From assembly GCF_000828635.1 (NCBI RefSeq), contig NZ_AP012547.1:3472001-3536000 (forward strand): a stretch of 64,000 bases of DNA, given 5' to 3'. The stretch is from Sulfuritalea hydrogenivorans sk43H (GTDB lineage Bacteria > Pseudomonadota > Gammaproteobacteria > Burkholderiales > Rhodocyclaceae). This document shows, piece by piece, positions 20,255-29,699 of the stretch (the stretch's first letter is position 1; each line of letters begins with the position of its first letter). A program made the translations under genes and the position numbers. The notes below the pieces were generated by a model that was not told the origin of the DNA, ran no database searches, and was given only the letters and a program-made list of their open reading frames with translations.

Positions 20255-21190
20255 ATGAAGACACTCATCTGCGGATCGATGGCCTACGACACCATCATGG
20301 TATTCGGCGACCGCTTCAAGAATCACATCCTGCCCGAGCAGATCCACATCCTCAACGTCGCCTTCCTGGTGCCCGACATGCGGCGCGAGTTCGGCGGCTG
20401 CGCCGGCAACATCGCCTACAACCTCAAGCTGCTGGGCGGCGAGCCGCTGATCATGGCCACCATCGGCGACGACAGCGCGCCCTACATGCACCGCCTCAAG
20501 CAGCTCGGGCTGGACGCAAGCCACGTCAGGGACGTGCCGGGCAGCTTTACCGCGCAGGCCTTCATCACCACCGACCTCGACGACAACCAGATCACCGCGT
20601 TCCACCCCGGCGCAATGACGCAGTCGCATCAGAACAAGGTGACGGACGCGAAGGGCGTCACCCTCGGCATCATCTCGCCCGACGGCCGCGACGGCATGCT
20701 GCAGCATGCGCGCGAATTCCATGCCGCGAAGATTCCTTTCATCTTCGATCCGGGCCAGGGCCTGCCGATGTTCGACGGCGACGAACTCATGGCCTTCCTG
20801 AAACTTGCCGACTATTGCACGGTCAATGACTACGAAGCCAAATTGCTGACGGAGCGCACCGGGCGCACGCTGGAACAACTGGCGAACGAAGTTGAGGCAC
20901 TGATCGTGACACTGGCCGGCAGCGGATCGCATATCTACGCGCAGGGGCGCCGCATCGAGATTCCCGTGGCGCCGGCGAAAGCCGTGATCGATCCGACGGG
21001 ATGCGGCGATGCTTATCGCGCCGGCCTGCTGTTCGGCATCAACAAGGGTTGGGCGTGGGAGAAGACCGGGCGGCTGGCTTCGCTGATGGGTTCAATCAAG
21101 ATCGCGCACCGCGGCGGCCAGAACCACAAACTGACGCGGGACGACATTGCCCGGCACTACCAGGCGGCGTTCGGCGATATTCTCTGGTAA
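20255..21190 (+). CDS. PfkB family carbohydrate kinase
   Basis: A 311-residue ribokinase-like enzyme. N-terminal ICGSMAYDTIM and FGGCAGNIAYNLKLLGG correspond to PfkB signature 1. The C-terminal motif DPTGCGDAYRAGLLFG carries the catalytic Asp of signature 2. The sequence resembles the adenosine-kinase-like group, but the substrate cannot be read from the sequence. It starts 15 bases after the DUF3426 gene. Confidence 0.92.
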   Translation: MKTLICGSMAYDTIMVFGDRFKNHILPEQIHILNVAFLVPDMRREFGGCAGNIAYNLKLLGGEPLIMATIGDDSAPYMHRLKQLGLDASHVRDVPGSFTAQAFITTDLDDNQITAFHPGAMTQSHQNKVTDAKGVTLGIISPDGRDGMLQHAREFHAAKIPFIFDPGQGLPMFDGDELMAFLKLADYCTVNDYEAKLLTERTGRTLEQLANEVEALIVTLAGSGSHIYAQGRRIEIPVAPAKAVIDPTGCGDAYRAGLLFGINKGWAWEKTGRLASLMGSIKIAHRGGQNHKLTRDDIARHYQAAFGDILW

Positions 21191-21200
21191 AGGAAACATC

Positions 21201-21662
21201 ATGATGTCCTATCGATTGCTTGCCATCGCATGTGCTGCCGCAGCCACGGTGGCCCTCACCGGCTGCGCCGGAAGCCAGTCCGGCTCGGCCTATTCCCGCT
21301 CGCAAACGCGGGGCGAAATGAACGTGCGCATGGGTGTCGTCGAGTCCGTGCGGCAGGTGACCATCGAGGGTACCCAGAGCGGTACCGGCGCCGTGGCCGG
21401 CGGCGTCATCGGCGGCATCGCGGGCAGCAACGTCGGTCAAGGCAAGGGTTCCACGGTGGGCTCGGTGCTCGGCGCCGTGCTCGGCGGCGTGGCGGGGCAA
21501 GCCATCGAGGAAAAGGCCACCAAGAAGGACGGGCTGGAGATCACCATCAAGCTGGACACAGGGAAAATCATCGCCGTGACCCAGGAAGCCGACGACCAGT
21601 TTCGCGTTGGCGAGCGGGTGCGGATATTGTCAGGGAACGGGGTGACGCGGGTCTCGCATTGA
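21201..21662 (+). CDS. Glycine-zipper outer-membrane lipoprotein (SlyB/Pcp-like)
   Basis: A 153-residue lipoprotein. The ATG at 21201 is preceded by AAAGGA, with a second in-frame ATG three bases on. The signal peptide ends in the lipobox LTGC (Cys about 21). A glycine-zipper segment with repeated GxxxG (GAVAGGVIGGIAGSNVGQG, then GAVLGGVAGQAIEE) lies at about 55-100, followed by a beta-rich C-terminal part. Homologues are peptidoglycan-associated stress-induced lipoproteins. It is convergent with galE, 23 bases apart. Confidence 0.9.
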   Translation: MMSYRLLAIACAAAATVALTGCAGSQSGSAYSRSQTRGEMNVRMGVVESVRQVTIEGTQSGTGAVAGGVIGGIAGSNVGQGKGSTVGSVLGAVLGGVAGQAIEEKATKKDGLEITIKLDTGKIIAVTQEADDQFRVGERVRILSGNGVTRVSH

Positions 21663-21685
21663 CGCGGCGCTAGTGGTAGCGCGAT

Positions 21686-22699
21686 TCAGGTACTGATACC
21701 CTGGTTTTCGCACCACTGTTGCCAGCGCCACGCATCGACGCACATCTGCTCCAGCCCCCTCTTCGATTTCCAGCCCAGTAATTCGTCTGCCAAGCCGGGA
21801 TCGGCCCAGCACTGGGCGATGTCGCCGGCGCGGCGCGGTCCGATCTTGCAGGGAATGCTGCGCTGGCTAGCCTGCTCGAAGGCCTTGACCATATCCAGGA
21901 CTGAATAGCCTCTCCCCGTACCAAGATTCGCGGTGAGCAGGCCACCCAAACGATTGAGGTAATCGAGCGCAGCAACGTGGCCTTCGGCCAGATCGACCAC
22001 GTGGATGTAGTCGCGCACACCGGTGCCGTCCGGTGTGGGGTAATCATTACCCCAGATGTTGAGGAATTCTCTCTTGCCTATAGCCACCTGGGCAACAAAG
22101 GGCATCAGATTATTGGGCATGCCCCGCGGATCCTCGCCTATCAGACCAGACTCGTGCGCACCCACCGGGTTGAAGTAGCGCAGGCGGGCGATGCGCCAAT
22201 CGGACTCTGCATTGTGGAGATCAGCGAGAATATCCTCGATGATCAGCTTGCTGCGTCCGTAGGGATTCGTCGCCGACCGCTGAGAGTCTTCGCGGATCGG
22301 TACGCTCGCCGGATCGCCATACACTGTGGCGGACGAGGAAAAGACCAGAGTCTTGACTTCCGCCCGACGCATGGCGGCCAACAACTGGAGGGTGCCATTT
22401 ACGTTGTTGTCGTAGTACTCGAGCGGTCGCGCGACGGAGTCGCCCACTGCCTTGAGGCCGGCGAAATGCATCACTGCCGTGATCGGGTGGCGATCAAAAA
22501 TCTCGTCGAGGACGACGGAATCACGGACATCGCCCTCGACAAAATCCGGGCGCTTGCCGCACAAGGTTTCGAGCCGGTTGACCACATCGGCGCGGCTGTT
22601 GCACAAGTTGTCGAGAATCAGCAGGTCGTGCCCGGCCTCGGTCAGGGCCACGCAGGTGTGTGAGCCGATATAGCCCGTACCGCCGGTGACCAGGATCAT
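21686..22699 (-). CDS. galE: UDP-glucose 4-epimerase
   Basis: A 337-residue extended SDR enzyme interconverting UDP-glucose and UDP-galactose. Residues 1-14 include the NAD-binding GGTGYIGS. SSSATVYG supplies the catalytic Ser and YGRSK the Tyr/Lys pair. The C-terminal substrate part contains RAGDIAQCWADP. The ATG at 22699 gives the canonical MILVTGGTGYIGSH start. It may supply UDP-Gal for the polysaccharide locus to the right. Confidence 0.96.
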   Translation of the reverse strand: MILVTGGTGYIGSHTCVALTEAGHDLLILDNLCNSRADVVNRLETLCGKRPDFVEGDVRDSVVLDEIFDRHPITAVMHFAGLKAVGDSVARPLEYYDNNVNGTLQLLAAMRRAEVKTLVFSSSATVYGDPASVPIREDSQRSATNPYGRSKLIIEDILADLHNAESDWRIARLRYFNPVGAHESGLIGEDPRGMPNNLMPFVAQVAIGKREFLNIWGNDYPTPDGTGVRDYIHVVDLAEGHVAALDYLNRLGGLLTANLGTGRGYSVLDMVKAFEQASQRSIPCKIGPRRAGDIAQCWADPGLADELLGWKSKRGLEQMCVDAWRWQQWCENQGIST

Positions 22700-22766
22700 G
22701 GTGCTGACTTCCAAAAAATGAACGCTGAAATTGCGTGCATGGATTTATCCTCGATTGCCGCCTGTT

Positions 22767-23603
22767 TCAATCCCAGCCCGAGGGCTTCGCCTGCTGCGGA
22801 CAGGGCTGGCGCATGATGCGGCGGTCTTCCAGCCGCACCGCCGTCAGGCAGCCGCCCCAGAGGCACCCCGTGTCGAGCGCCAGAAGATTTTTCTCTTGGT
22901 GAAAACCCAGGGCCGACCAGTGCCCGCACACAATTTGATGGTCCGCACTCGCCCGCATCGGCGCGGCAAACCATGGTACGCAGCCCGGCGGCCCCTTGTC
23001 CGGCGGCGCCTTGGCCCCGGCGGCGCGGAATTCCATGGCGCCGGTAGCTGTCACGTAGCGCATGCGCGTCATCGCATTCACCACCACGCGCAGGCGATCC
23101 CAGCCAACGAGATCGTCGCGCCACGCTGCCGGCTCGGAGCCCCACATGTGCGCCAGGAAGTCGCGATAATCGTCTGCCATCAATGCCGCAGAGGTTTCGT
23201 CGGACAACGCCTTCGCCTGCGCGACCGTCCAGGTCGACAACAGGCCCGCATGTACCATCGCCCAATCGCCCTCGACATGAAACAGCGGCTGCGATCGCAG
23301 CCAAGCCAGCAACTCGTCCCGATCGGTGGCAGCCAGCACCGCTTCGAGCGTATCTTCCTTGTTGGCCTTGCCGTAGCCTTCGGCTTGCATCACCAGATGC
23401 AGATCATGATTGCCGAGCACGACCGTCGCCGCGGCGCCGAGCGACTTGACGAAGCGCAGCACCTCGAGCGAAGCAGGGCCGCGATTGACCAGATCGCCGA
23501 CAAACCAGAGACGGTCGGCGGCCGGATCGAAACTGATATAGTCGAGCAGGCGGCGCAGCGGGTCGTAACAGCCCTGCAGGTCGCCAATTGCATATGTAGC
23601 CAT
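22767..23603 (-). CDS. apaH: Symmetrical bis(5'-nucleosyl)-tetraphosphatase
   Basis: A 278-residue calcineurin-type phosphoesterase hydrolysing Ap4A to ADP. Metal-binding motifs are [18 protein letters not shown] and LGNHDLH, and the C-terminal metal His lies in [11 protein letters not shown]. The start [11 protein letters not shown] at 23603 matches the family. It is divergent from the next gene by only 16 bases. Confidence 0.95.
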   Translation of the reverse strand: MATYAIGDLQGCYDPLRRLLDYISFDPAADRLWFVGDLVNRGPASLEVLRFVKSLGAAATVVLGNHDLHLVMQAEGYGKANKEDTLEAVLAATDRDELLAWLRSQPLFHVEGDWAMVHAGLLSTWTVAQAKALSDETSAALMADDYRDFLAHMWGSEPAAWRDDLVGWDRLRVVVNAMTRMRYVTATGAMEFRAAGAKAPPDKGPPGCVPWFAAPMRASADHQIVCGHWSALGFHQEKNLLALDTGCLWGGCLTAVRLEDRRIMRQPCPQQAKPSGWD

Positions 23604-23619
23604 AGCGCGGCAGTTTACC

Positions 23620-24633
23620 TTGAGCCCACATCCCAACCCAAAAATACTGATCATCCGCCGCGACAACATCGGCGACCTGGTCTGCACCACGCCGCTGATC
23701 GCCGCATTGCGCCAGCGCTTTCCGGAGGGCTGGCTTGGCGCGCTGGTCAATAGCTACAACGCTCCGGTGCTGGACGGCAATCCGGATCTCGATGAGGTGT
23801 TCGTCTATACCAAGGCCAAGCATCGCGGTCAAAACGAGTCGTTGCCGGGAATCCTCTGGCGTCGTCTGATGATGATGCGTCGGCTACGCCGAATGCAGCT
23901 CGACGACGTGATCCTTGCCGCGCCGGCGCCACAGCCGCGACTTATCGCGCTCGCGCGGTGGCTGAAACCCAAACGGATTATTGGCTTCGGGGAGAACGGC
24001 AGGCTGGATGTATCGCTGCCACTCGACACAGAAGATCGCCACGAAGTCGAGGACGTATTTCGCATCGCGGCGATCTACGGTATCGATGGGCCGCCGCCGC
24101 CGTGCCGCATCGTTGCCCCGGCCGGCGTATCGCCAGCGCCGACTCTTACCATCGGTGTCCACATCAGCGCGCGCAAACCCTCGCAGCGCTGGCCGGCGGA
24201 TCGCTTTGCCGAAACCATGCGGGCGATTGCGGCACAAGGCCCGATACGCTTCATGCTGCTGTGGTCGCCCGGCGCTGAAGACAACCCGCTACACCCCGGT
24301 GACGATACCAAGGCGCAGGATGTACTTGAAAGAGTCGGCGCTGGCGCCACGGTGATTTCCAGACCCACGCAAACCCTGCCGGAACTGATCGCCGCCCTGG
24401 CTGAATGCGATGCAATGATCTGCGCCGACGGCGGCGCCATGCATATCGGAGCGGGCCTGGGCCTGCCCATCGTCTGCCTGTTCGGCAACTCCGGCGCGGG
24501 AAGATGGCGGCCCTGGGGTGTTCCCTATCGCCTGCTGCAGCCGCCGTCCTTCGATGTGGCAGATGTTGGAGTCGACGAAGTCGTCACCGCCTTCAATGCA
24601 CTGAAGGCTGATATTCCGGCACGCGCGCCTTGA
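23620..24633 (+). CDS. Glycosyltransferase family 9 (heptosyltransferase-like)
   Basis: A 337-residue GT-B enzyme. The start is a TTG at 23620, just upstream of [20 protein letters not shown], the family N-terminus. The nucleotide-binding C-terminal half contains [21 protein letters not shown]. The family transfers heptose or related residues in LPS core. It contains two dispersed-repeat copies in opposite orientation. Its 3' end overlaps the convergent dehydratase gene by 41 bases. Confidence 0.92.
   Translation: MSPHPNPKILIIRRDNIGDLVCTTPLIAALRQRFPEGWLGALVNSYNAPVLDGNPDLDEVFVYTKAKHRGQNESLPGILWRRLMMMRRLRRMQLDDVILAAPAPQPRLIALARWLKPKRIIGFGENGRLDVSLPLDTEDRHEVEDVFRIAAIYGIDGPPPPCRIVAPAGVSPAPTLTIGVHISARKPSQRWPADRFAETMRAIAAQGPIRFMLLWSPGAEDNPLHPGDDTKAQDVLERVGAGATVISRPTQTLPELIAALAECDAMICADGGAMHIGAGLGLPIVCLFGNSGAGRWRPWGVPYRLLQPPSFDVADVGVDEVVTAFNALKADIPARAP
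24122..24145 (+). repeat. Dispersed 24-bp repeat, copy 4
   Basis: It matches the consensus at 21 of 24 bases with the core CGCCAGCGCCGACT intact. It is read as GVSPAPTL in the inter-domain region of the GT9 protein. Copy 5 lies 187 bases downstream in opposite orientation. Confidence 0.7.
24332..24355 (-). repeat. Dispersed 24-bp repeat, copy 5 (inverted)
   Basis: On the minus strand it matches the consensus at 22 of 24 bases. It is read from the plus strand as RVGAGATVI inside the same GT9 gene as copy 4, so a different protein sequence is produced from the same DNA motif. Confidence 0.7.
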
Positions 24634-26416
24634 GTCCCTGCTTCACGTCGGCCTCGGTGCGCGACGGCACCGCCAGCCACTGCTCAAGATCGGCAAGCCA
24701 CTGCGCATCGGGCGTAGCGGATGGCTTGGCAATGCGTAGCTTGGGATGGGGCGTCGGCAAGGTCGACTCGCCATCGGCCAGCAACTCCTCATAGAGTTTC
24801 TCGCCGGGGCGCAAGCCGGTAAATTCGATCTTGATCTCATCTTCGGTGAAGCCGGAAAGACGAATCAGGTCGCGTGCCAGATCGACAATCTTCACCGGCT
24901 CCCCCATGTCCAAAACGAAGATCTGGCCACCTTCCTGCTGCCGGCTGGCAATCAGGCCCGCCTGCAGCACCAGCTGCGCAGCTTCCGGGATCAGCATGAA
25001 GTAACGAATGATGTCCGGATGCGTCACCGTTACAGGCCCGCCTGCCGCAATCTGTTGGCGAAACCGCGGAATCACGCTGCCCGACGAACCGAGTACGTTG
25101 CCGAAGCGCACCATGACGAAGCGGGTGGCCGAAGCCTGGGTCTGCACCGCCCGGCATACCACCTCCGCCAGGCGTTTGCTGGCGCCCATGACATTGGTCG
25201 GATTCACCGCCTTGTCGGTGGAAATCAGCACGAACTCACTTGTGCCGCTGGCAAGTGCGGCGCGCGCCACGTTCAGCGTGCCCCGCACATTGTTCCTCAC
25301 CGCTTCCCACGCGTTGGCCGATTCCATCAGCGGCACATGCTTGTAGGCGGCCGCATGGAATACCACGTCAGGCTTGTGTTCGGCGAACACGGCTTCCAGT
25401 CTTGAAGAGTCCTTGACGTCGCCGACCACGCAGCACACGGGCTGCCCTGCAAACTCCTGTTCGATGCTGTAAAGCGCAAACTCGGACTGCTCCAGAAACA
25501 CCAGCTTGGCGGGAGCAAAGCGAATGATCTGCCGGCACAACTCCGAGCCGATGGAACCGCCGGCGCCGGTCACAAGAATCGATTTCCCGGTCAGTTGTTC
25601 CTTCAGTCCCTCGTTGTCGAGCAGCACCTGTTCGCGCCCGAGCAGGTCCTCGAGCTCGACCTGCCGCACCTCGGCAGCGGTGACGCGCCCGGACAGCACA
25701 TCCGCCAGCGCCGGCACGGTCAAAGCCTTGAGCCCCGCACCCACCACCAACTCGACCGCGTGCCGGCGAGCGGATGGCGACGCCGATGGCATCGCAACGA
25801 TCACTGTCGCCACCTGATGCGCCGCTGCAACCCGCGCCACGCTATCCAGCTGCCCGAGCACGGACACCCCCTGCAATTGCAGGCGCAGCTTGGCCGGATC
25901 GTCATCCAGCAAACCCACTGCGCGCCAGCGCTGACTGCCGGCAAGGTCACGCAGCAGCGCGGCGCCGGCGCCACCGGCGCCCATTACGATCACGGGTTCC
26001 GCGTTGAACCGGCGCGGAGAAACCAGTTGCCCGTCCCTCCATGCCCGATACAGAAACCGGCTGCCCCCCATGATCAATACCAGCAGCAGGGGATGCAGCA
26101 CCAGGACCGAGCGCGGAACATCGTTGAGACGCTGGAACATGAGCAATACCGCCGGTATCGCCAAACCCGCCGTACCTGCCGCCAGTGCGATCCGCCGCAA
26201 GTCGGGAATGCTGGCGAAGCGCCAGATACCCCGATAGAGCCCGAAGCCGTGAAAAATCACAGCCTGCAGCGGAATTGCCCACAGCAGGTTGTTCCACATC
26301 GCCTCCACAAAGCTGGGGGGAATGTCGAAATTGAAGCGCAACGCATAGCCCGCCATCCAGGCAATGGCAGCGGCGCAGAGGTCGTGCAAGGAAGCAGTGA
26401 GCGAACGGGGATTCAT
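24593..26416 (-). CDS. Membrane-bound nucleotide-sugar 4,6-dehydratase (WbpM/CapD-like)
   Basis: A 607-residue protein. The N-terminal half has about four membrane segments (10-130) and a CoA-binding-like Rossmann domain (GAGGAGAALLRDL). The second Rossmann domain (about 280 on) begins VTGAGGSIGSELC and has the hallmark STDKAVNPTNVMGASKR of the UDP-GlcNAc 4,6-dehydratase group. It makes a 4-keto-6-deoxy sugar for the glycan. It is the last gene of the long minus-strand locus. Confidence 0.94.
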   Translation of the reverse strand: MNPRSLTASLHDLCAAAIAWMAGYALRFNFDIPPSFVEAMWNNLLWAIPLQAVIFHGFGLYRGIWRFASIPDLRRIALAAGTAGLAIPAVLLMFQRLNDVPRSVLVLHPLLLVLIMGGSRFLYRAWRDGQLVSPRRFNAEPVIVMGAGGAGAALLRDLAGSQRWRAVGLLDDDPAKLRLQLQGVSVLGQLDSVARVAAAHQVATVIVAMPSASPSARRHAVELVVGAGLKALTVPALADVLSGRVTAAEVRQVELEDLLGREQVLLDNEGLKEQLTGKSILVTGAGGSIGSELCRQIIRFAPAKLVFLEQSEFALYSIEQEFAGQPVCCVVGDVKDSSRLEAVFAEHKPDVVFHAAAYKHVPLMESANAWEAVRNNVRGTLNVARAALASGTSEFVLISTDKAVNPTNVMGASKRLAEVVCRAVQTQASATRFVMVRFGNVLGSSGSVIPRFRQQIAAGGPVTVTHPDIIRYFMLIPEAAQLVLQAGLIASRQQEGGQIFVLDMGEPVKIVDLARDLIRLSGFTEDEIKIEFTGLRPGEKLYEELLADGESTLPTPHPKLRIAKPSATPDAQWLADLEQWLAVPSRTEADVKQGLKARVPEYQPSVH

Positions 26417-26480
26417 GATGCCGCAATTCTACCGGCTACCTAATTGAAACTTGAAACGCAGCCCACTTCTACCGATCGCC

Positions 26481-27482
26481 TCACGCAGTTCCGGCCTTGA
26501 ACCGAAGCGCAAGAGCCACGAGCGGGATATAGGCGACAACAAGGCCGACGACACCGTCGACGCGCCCGGAGGCAATCGCCATTGCCCACGGCAGTAGCCA
26601 GAAAAGGTTCAAGGCGGCAACGGCAAGGGTAACCGGACGATGGGCGCCGAACTCGCGACTGGCATGCTGGTAGGCGTGGCTGCAATGCGCCTCGTAGACC
26701 CGCTCGCCTCGCAGCAGTCGGCGAATCAGGGTAACAGTGGCGTCGACGATGAACACCCCGAGCAACACCAGCCAGCACCAGAACAGCACCGGACGAACCA
26801 TGGCTGCCTGCAACGAGAATGCCCCTAGCATCAAGCCGAGAAATCCGCTGCCGGCGTCCCCCATGAAAATCCTTGCGGGCGGAAAGTTCCACAGCAGAAA
26901 GCCCAGGGACGCCGCCGCAAGCAGCGCGGGCAGGCCGGCGGCGTCGCCCATCGGCATGCCCGTCAGCCAGTACACCGCCGTTCCACCAGCGCCGACTGTC
27001 AGCGCTTCGACCCCGGCGATGCCATCGATCCCGTCCATGAAGTTGTAAAGATTCAACATCCAGACCAGGTAGAGTGCCGCGAGGACGGCTGCCACCGGTC
27101 CAATGTCGACGGCGGCGCCCATCCATTCGAAGCGTGGTATTCCGATCCAGTAGAGAATCCACGCGGCGCAGAAAAAGTGCGCAAGCAACCTCCATCGCGC
27201 GGCAATGTGGCCGTGGTCATCGACAAAGCCAACCGCTGCAACGCCCGCTCCACCGACCATCAGCGCGGTTGCGACCGCCGCGGATGCTTCTTCCACCAAT
27301 ATAAAACTTGCCATGAACGCCATGACGATAGCAACACCTCCACCACGCGGTGTCGGTGCGAAATGGGAGCTGCGTTCGTTCGGATGATCCAGGAGTTGCC
27401 TATACAAGGCATAGCGTCTCATCAGGCCTGTCAGGACAAAAGACAGTGCGACAACCGCTATCAGAATCCAGCCGGCCTTCAA
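26481..27482 (-). CDS. WecA/MraY-like undecaprenyl-phosphate sugar-1-phosphate transferase
   Basis: A 333-residue polytopic protein with about 10 membrane segments. The catalytic motifs are LYNFMDGIDGIAG and RIFMGDAGSGFLGL. It probably loads the first sugar phosphate on undecaprenyl phosphate to start repeat-unit assembly. The ATG overlaps the upstream GT4 stop by four bases. Copy 6 of the dispersed repeat lies within it (26975-26998). Confidence 0.93.
   Translation of the reverse strand: MKAGWILIAVVALSFVLTGLMRRYALYRQLLDHPNERSSHFAPTPRGGGVAIVMAFMASFILVEEASAAVATALMVGGAGVAAVGFVDDHGHIAARWRLLAHFFCAAWILYWIGIPRFEWMGAAVDIGPVAAVLAALYLVWMLNLYNFMDGIDGIAGVEALTVGAGGTAVYWLTGMPMGDAAGLPALLAAASLGFLLWNFPPARIFMGDAGSGFLGLMLGAFSLQAAMVRPVLFWCWLVLLGVFIVDATVTLIRRLLRGERVYEAHCSHAYQHASREFGAHRPVTLAVAALNLFWLLPWAMAIASGRVDGVVGLVVAYIPLVALALRFKAGTA
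26975..26998 (+). repeat. Dispersed 24-bp repeat, copy 6 (degenerate)
   Basis: It matches the consensus at 19 of 24 bases, and 12 of the last 13 core bases are intact. It is read from the minus strand as LTVGAGGTAV, in a cytoplasmic or membrane-edge part of the WecA-like protein. Confidence 0.5.
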
Positions 27483-28630
27483 TTCAACACACCATGCTTG
27501 CGGTAGAAGTTCTGAAACGCCGTCGTCAGGCGTTCCTCGGAAAACTCTTCAACTGCGCGCGCCCGGGCGGCGGCGCCCATCCTCGAGCGCAGTGGCTGAT
27601 CCTCGGCCAGTTTGAGCATGCCCAGAACGATCTCCGCAACGTTTCCCGGCTCATGAAGAATACCCGTCACCCCATCAACCACGGCGTCGCTGATCCCGTA
27701 GATGCGCGACGCCACGGCCGGCAGTCCGCCAGCCGCCGCTTCTATCAGCACACTGCCGAAGCCCTCGCGATAACTTGGAAGGCAGATCACATCCGAAACA
27801 GCCATGCATCGTTCAGGTTGCGATGTAAAGCCGACACGATGCAACCGCTGCCTCAGGGCTTCGGGCAGGTTCGCAATGCGCACGTCGTAGCCATCCTCAT
27901 CCGGGCCTACCAGCACCAAATGCGCGGAGGAATGGCGGTGCGAGATTTCCGCAAACGCCTGCAACAGGTCGGTGACTCCCTTGTCCCGATTGAGACGCCC
28001 GACAAATAAAAAGACGAAATCACCCGTCCCAATCCCAAGGTCCCGCCGGCCTTGTTCTCGTGCCTCAGTATCCGGCGCAAAGCGAAGCGGATCAACGCCG
28101 ACAACCGAGCCATTGCCGAGGACAGAAATTTTTCCCGCCTTGACGATTCCGTTCGCAATCAGAAAATCCCGCTGCGACAAGGAGTCCGTGAGTACGCTCG
28201 TCGCCAGCCGCGCAATGAGCCAATCCATCAGCATCAGGAATCGGCGGGAAAGACCTGCCCGCGTAGCCCAGACCTGTCCGGTGAAAGTGTGGAAGCGAAC
28301 GGGCACCCCGGCAGCAGCCCCTGCCAGCATCGAAAGCAGCCCGGCCTTGGGCATGATCGAGTGCACGCAGTCGAAGCGACCGGATCTTAAGATGCGCCAC
28401 AGCTTGAACAGCGCCAGGACATCGGACCCCAGACGTATCCTGCGTGGTATTGCCACTTGCCTGAAACGGACAGCGGAGTCAAACTCTCCATTCGCCAGTT
28501 CGGAAACGCCGTCGGCGACGAGCGTTACTTGGCTGCTTTCCGCAATCTTCCGGATATGGGGCCCGATATAGACCCGCAACGGCCAGGCGATCGTTGAAAC
28601 GAAGCAAACCCGTGTGTCTGTTCTGGCCAT
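27479..28630 (-). CDS. Glycosyltransferase family 4/1 (GT-B)
   Basis: A 383-residue GT-B enzyme. The N-terminal acceptor domain begins RVCFVSTIAWPLRVYIGPHI. The C-terminal domain has FLFVGRLNRDKGVTDLLQAF and the retaining EX7E motif in SYREGFGSVLIEAAAGGLPAVAS. It is probably the second glycosyltransferase in the repeat unit, placed next to the initiating transferase. Its start abuts the epimerase stop. Confidence 0.92.
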   Translation of the reverse strand: MARTDTRVCFVSTIAWPLRVYIGPHIRKIAESSQVTLVADGVSELANGEFDSAVRFRQVAIPRRIRLGSDVLALFKLWRILRSGRFDCVHSIMPKAGLLSMLAGAAAGVPVRFHTFTGQVWATRAGLSRRFLMLMDWLIARLATSVLTDSLSQRDFLIANGIVKAGKISVLGNGSVVGVDPLRFAPDTEAREQGRRDLGIGTGDFVFLFVGRLNRDKGVTDLLQAFAEISHRHSSAHLVLVGPDEDGYDVRIANLPEALRQRLHRVGFTSQPERCMAVSDVICLPSYREGFGSVLIEAAAGGLPAVASRIYGISDAVVDGVTGILHEPGNVAEIVLGMLKLAEDQPLRSRMGAAARARAVEEFSEERLTTAFQNFYRKHGVLN

Positions 28631-29584
28631 CTAGTCAAGAAGCTCCAGCGCGCTCACAGGAACCGGGCGGGAGAATTCGAAGCCAAGCTCGCGCCGGATG
28701 AGGTCCGCGGGATACCTCGTCCGGGAAACCAGGGCATCGATCCTGGATGAAGTCAGCGGCCAGAACGAACGCCCCTCGAAAACATGGGTAAGGAGTCGCA
28801 CCAGGGATTCCGGAACAACCAGACGGGGCCGGTTCCGCCCGTATGAGTCCGCAACCGCATTGACCAGTTCGGACAGCGGGCAGTCATTCGACAAGTTGTA
28901 TATCTTGCCAATTGCATTCGGGCTGCCGGCGCAGGCAGCCAGCGCGCGCGCGACATCATCAACATGAACGTAGGTGCTTATTGCCTCTCGCGAACCCATG
29001 TAGAAAAACAATCCACGCCTCACCGCCTTCAGCAAATTGGGGAGCGACCGATTCGGCATGCCAGGGCCGAACACATTGGAGGGCCTGAGAATGGTCAGAC
29101 TGATCTTTCCCTCTTTCGACGCCTTCAGAAGCAACCGATCCGCTTCCGTCTTGGTGATCTCGTATTCGCCGCGAGGGTTCTCCGCAGAACTCTCCGTGAC
29201 AACTCGCTCCAGACCACTCCGCCCGCCCGGTCCGTATGCGCCCACGCTGCTCAGCTGGACCCAGCGGATGGGGTGCGAAGAGTTTCCCGCTGCCTCTCGA
29301 CAAGCGAGATCAAGCAGGCGAGCCGTACCATCGACATGCAAGCGCCGCATGTTCAAGGGGTCGTTGATTTCGCCGGCACAATGGAATACCGCTTTGACAC
29401 CGCAGAAGAGATCGGGAGGCAGGGATGATGGCTCCATCAGGTCGCCCCTGATTGAACGAACGCCGACCGGAAACACATTGTCGATCTTGCGCGAAAGCGC
29501 AACCACCGAATAGCCAAGGGAGCAGAGATGGCCGACAAGCGACCGCCCAATAAAGCCGCTTGCCCCGCTTATCAGTACCACCAC
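28631..29584 (-). CDS. NAD-dependent sugar epimerase/dehydratase (extended SDR)
   Basis: A 317-residue SDR. The NAD-binding motif ISGASGFIGRSL is at 5-16, then LSSVGAYGPGG, and the Tyr/Lys pair in YEITKTEADRLL. It resembles reductases and epimerases that act with WecA-like and WbpM-like partners, reducing a 4-keto sugar or epimerising at C4. The exact substrate is not visible. The 115-base gap to the next gene shows nothing recognisable. Confidence 0.88.
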   Translation of the reverse strand: MVVLISGASGFIGRSLVGHLCSLGYSVVALSRKIDNVFPVGVRSIRGDLMEPSSLPPDLFCGVKAVFHCAGEINDPLNMRRLHVDGTARLLDLACREAAGNSSHPIRWVQLSSVGAYGPGGRSGLERVVTESSAENPRGEYEITKTEADRLLLKASKEGKISLTILRPSNVFGPGMPNRSLPNLLKAVRRGLFFYMGSREAISTYVHVDDVARALAACAGSPNAIGKIYNLSNDCPLSELVNAVADSYGRNRPRLVVPESLVRLLTHVFEGRSFWPLTSSRIDALVSRTRYPADLIRRELGFEFSRPVPVSALELLD

Positions 29585-29699
29585 GCTTTTAGGTCCACCT
29601 TCGTCGCATCAGACTTCAGTTAGCTGAGAGGCTATCCTCTCGTTCCCATCTTCCAACCCGTCATCTTTACAATCTCGGATCGTAGCCTGATCGAGGTAT

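Noticed and set aside
25690-25710. GCCAGCGCCGGCAC as another copy of the dispersed repeat
   Set aside because: The core is broken (GGCAC instead of GACT) and the flank does not match, so it is probably an ordinary GC-rich codon run.
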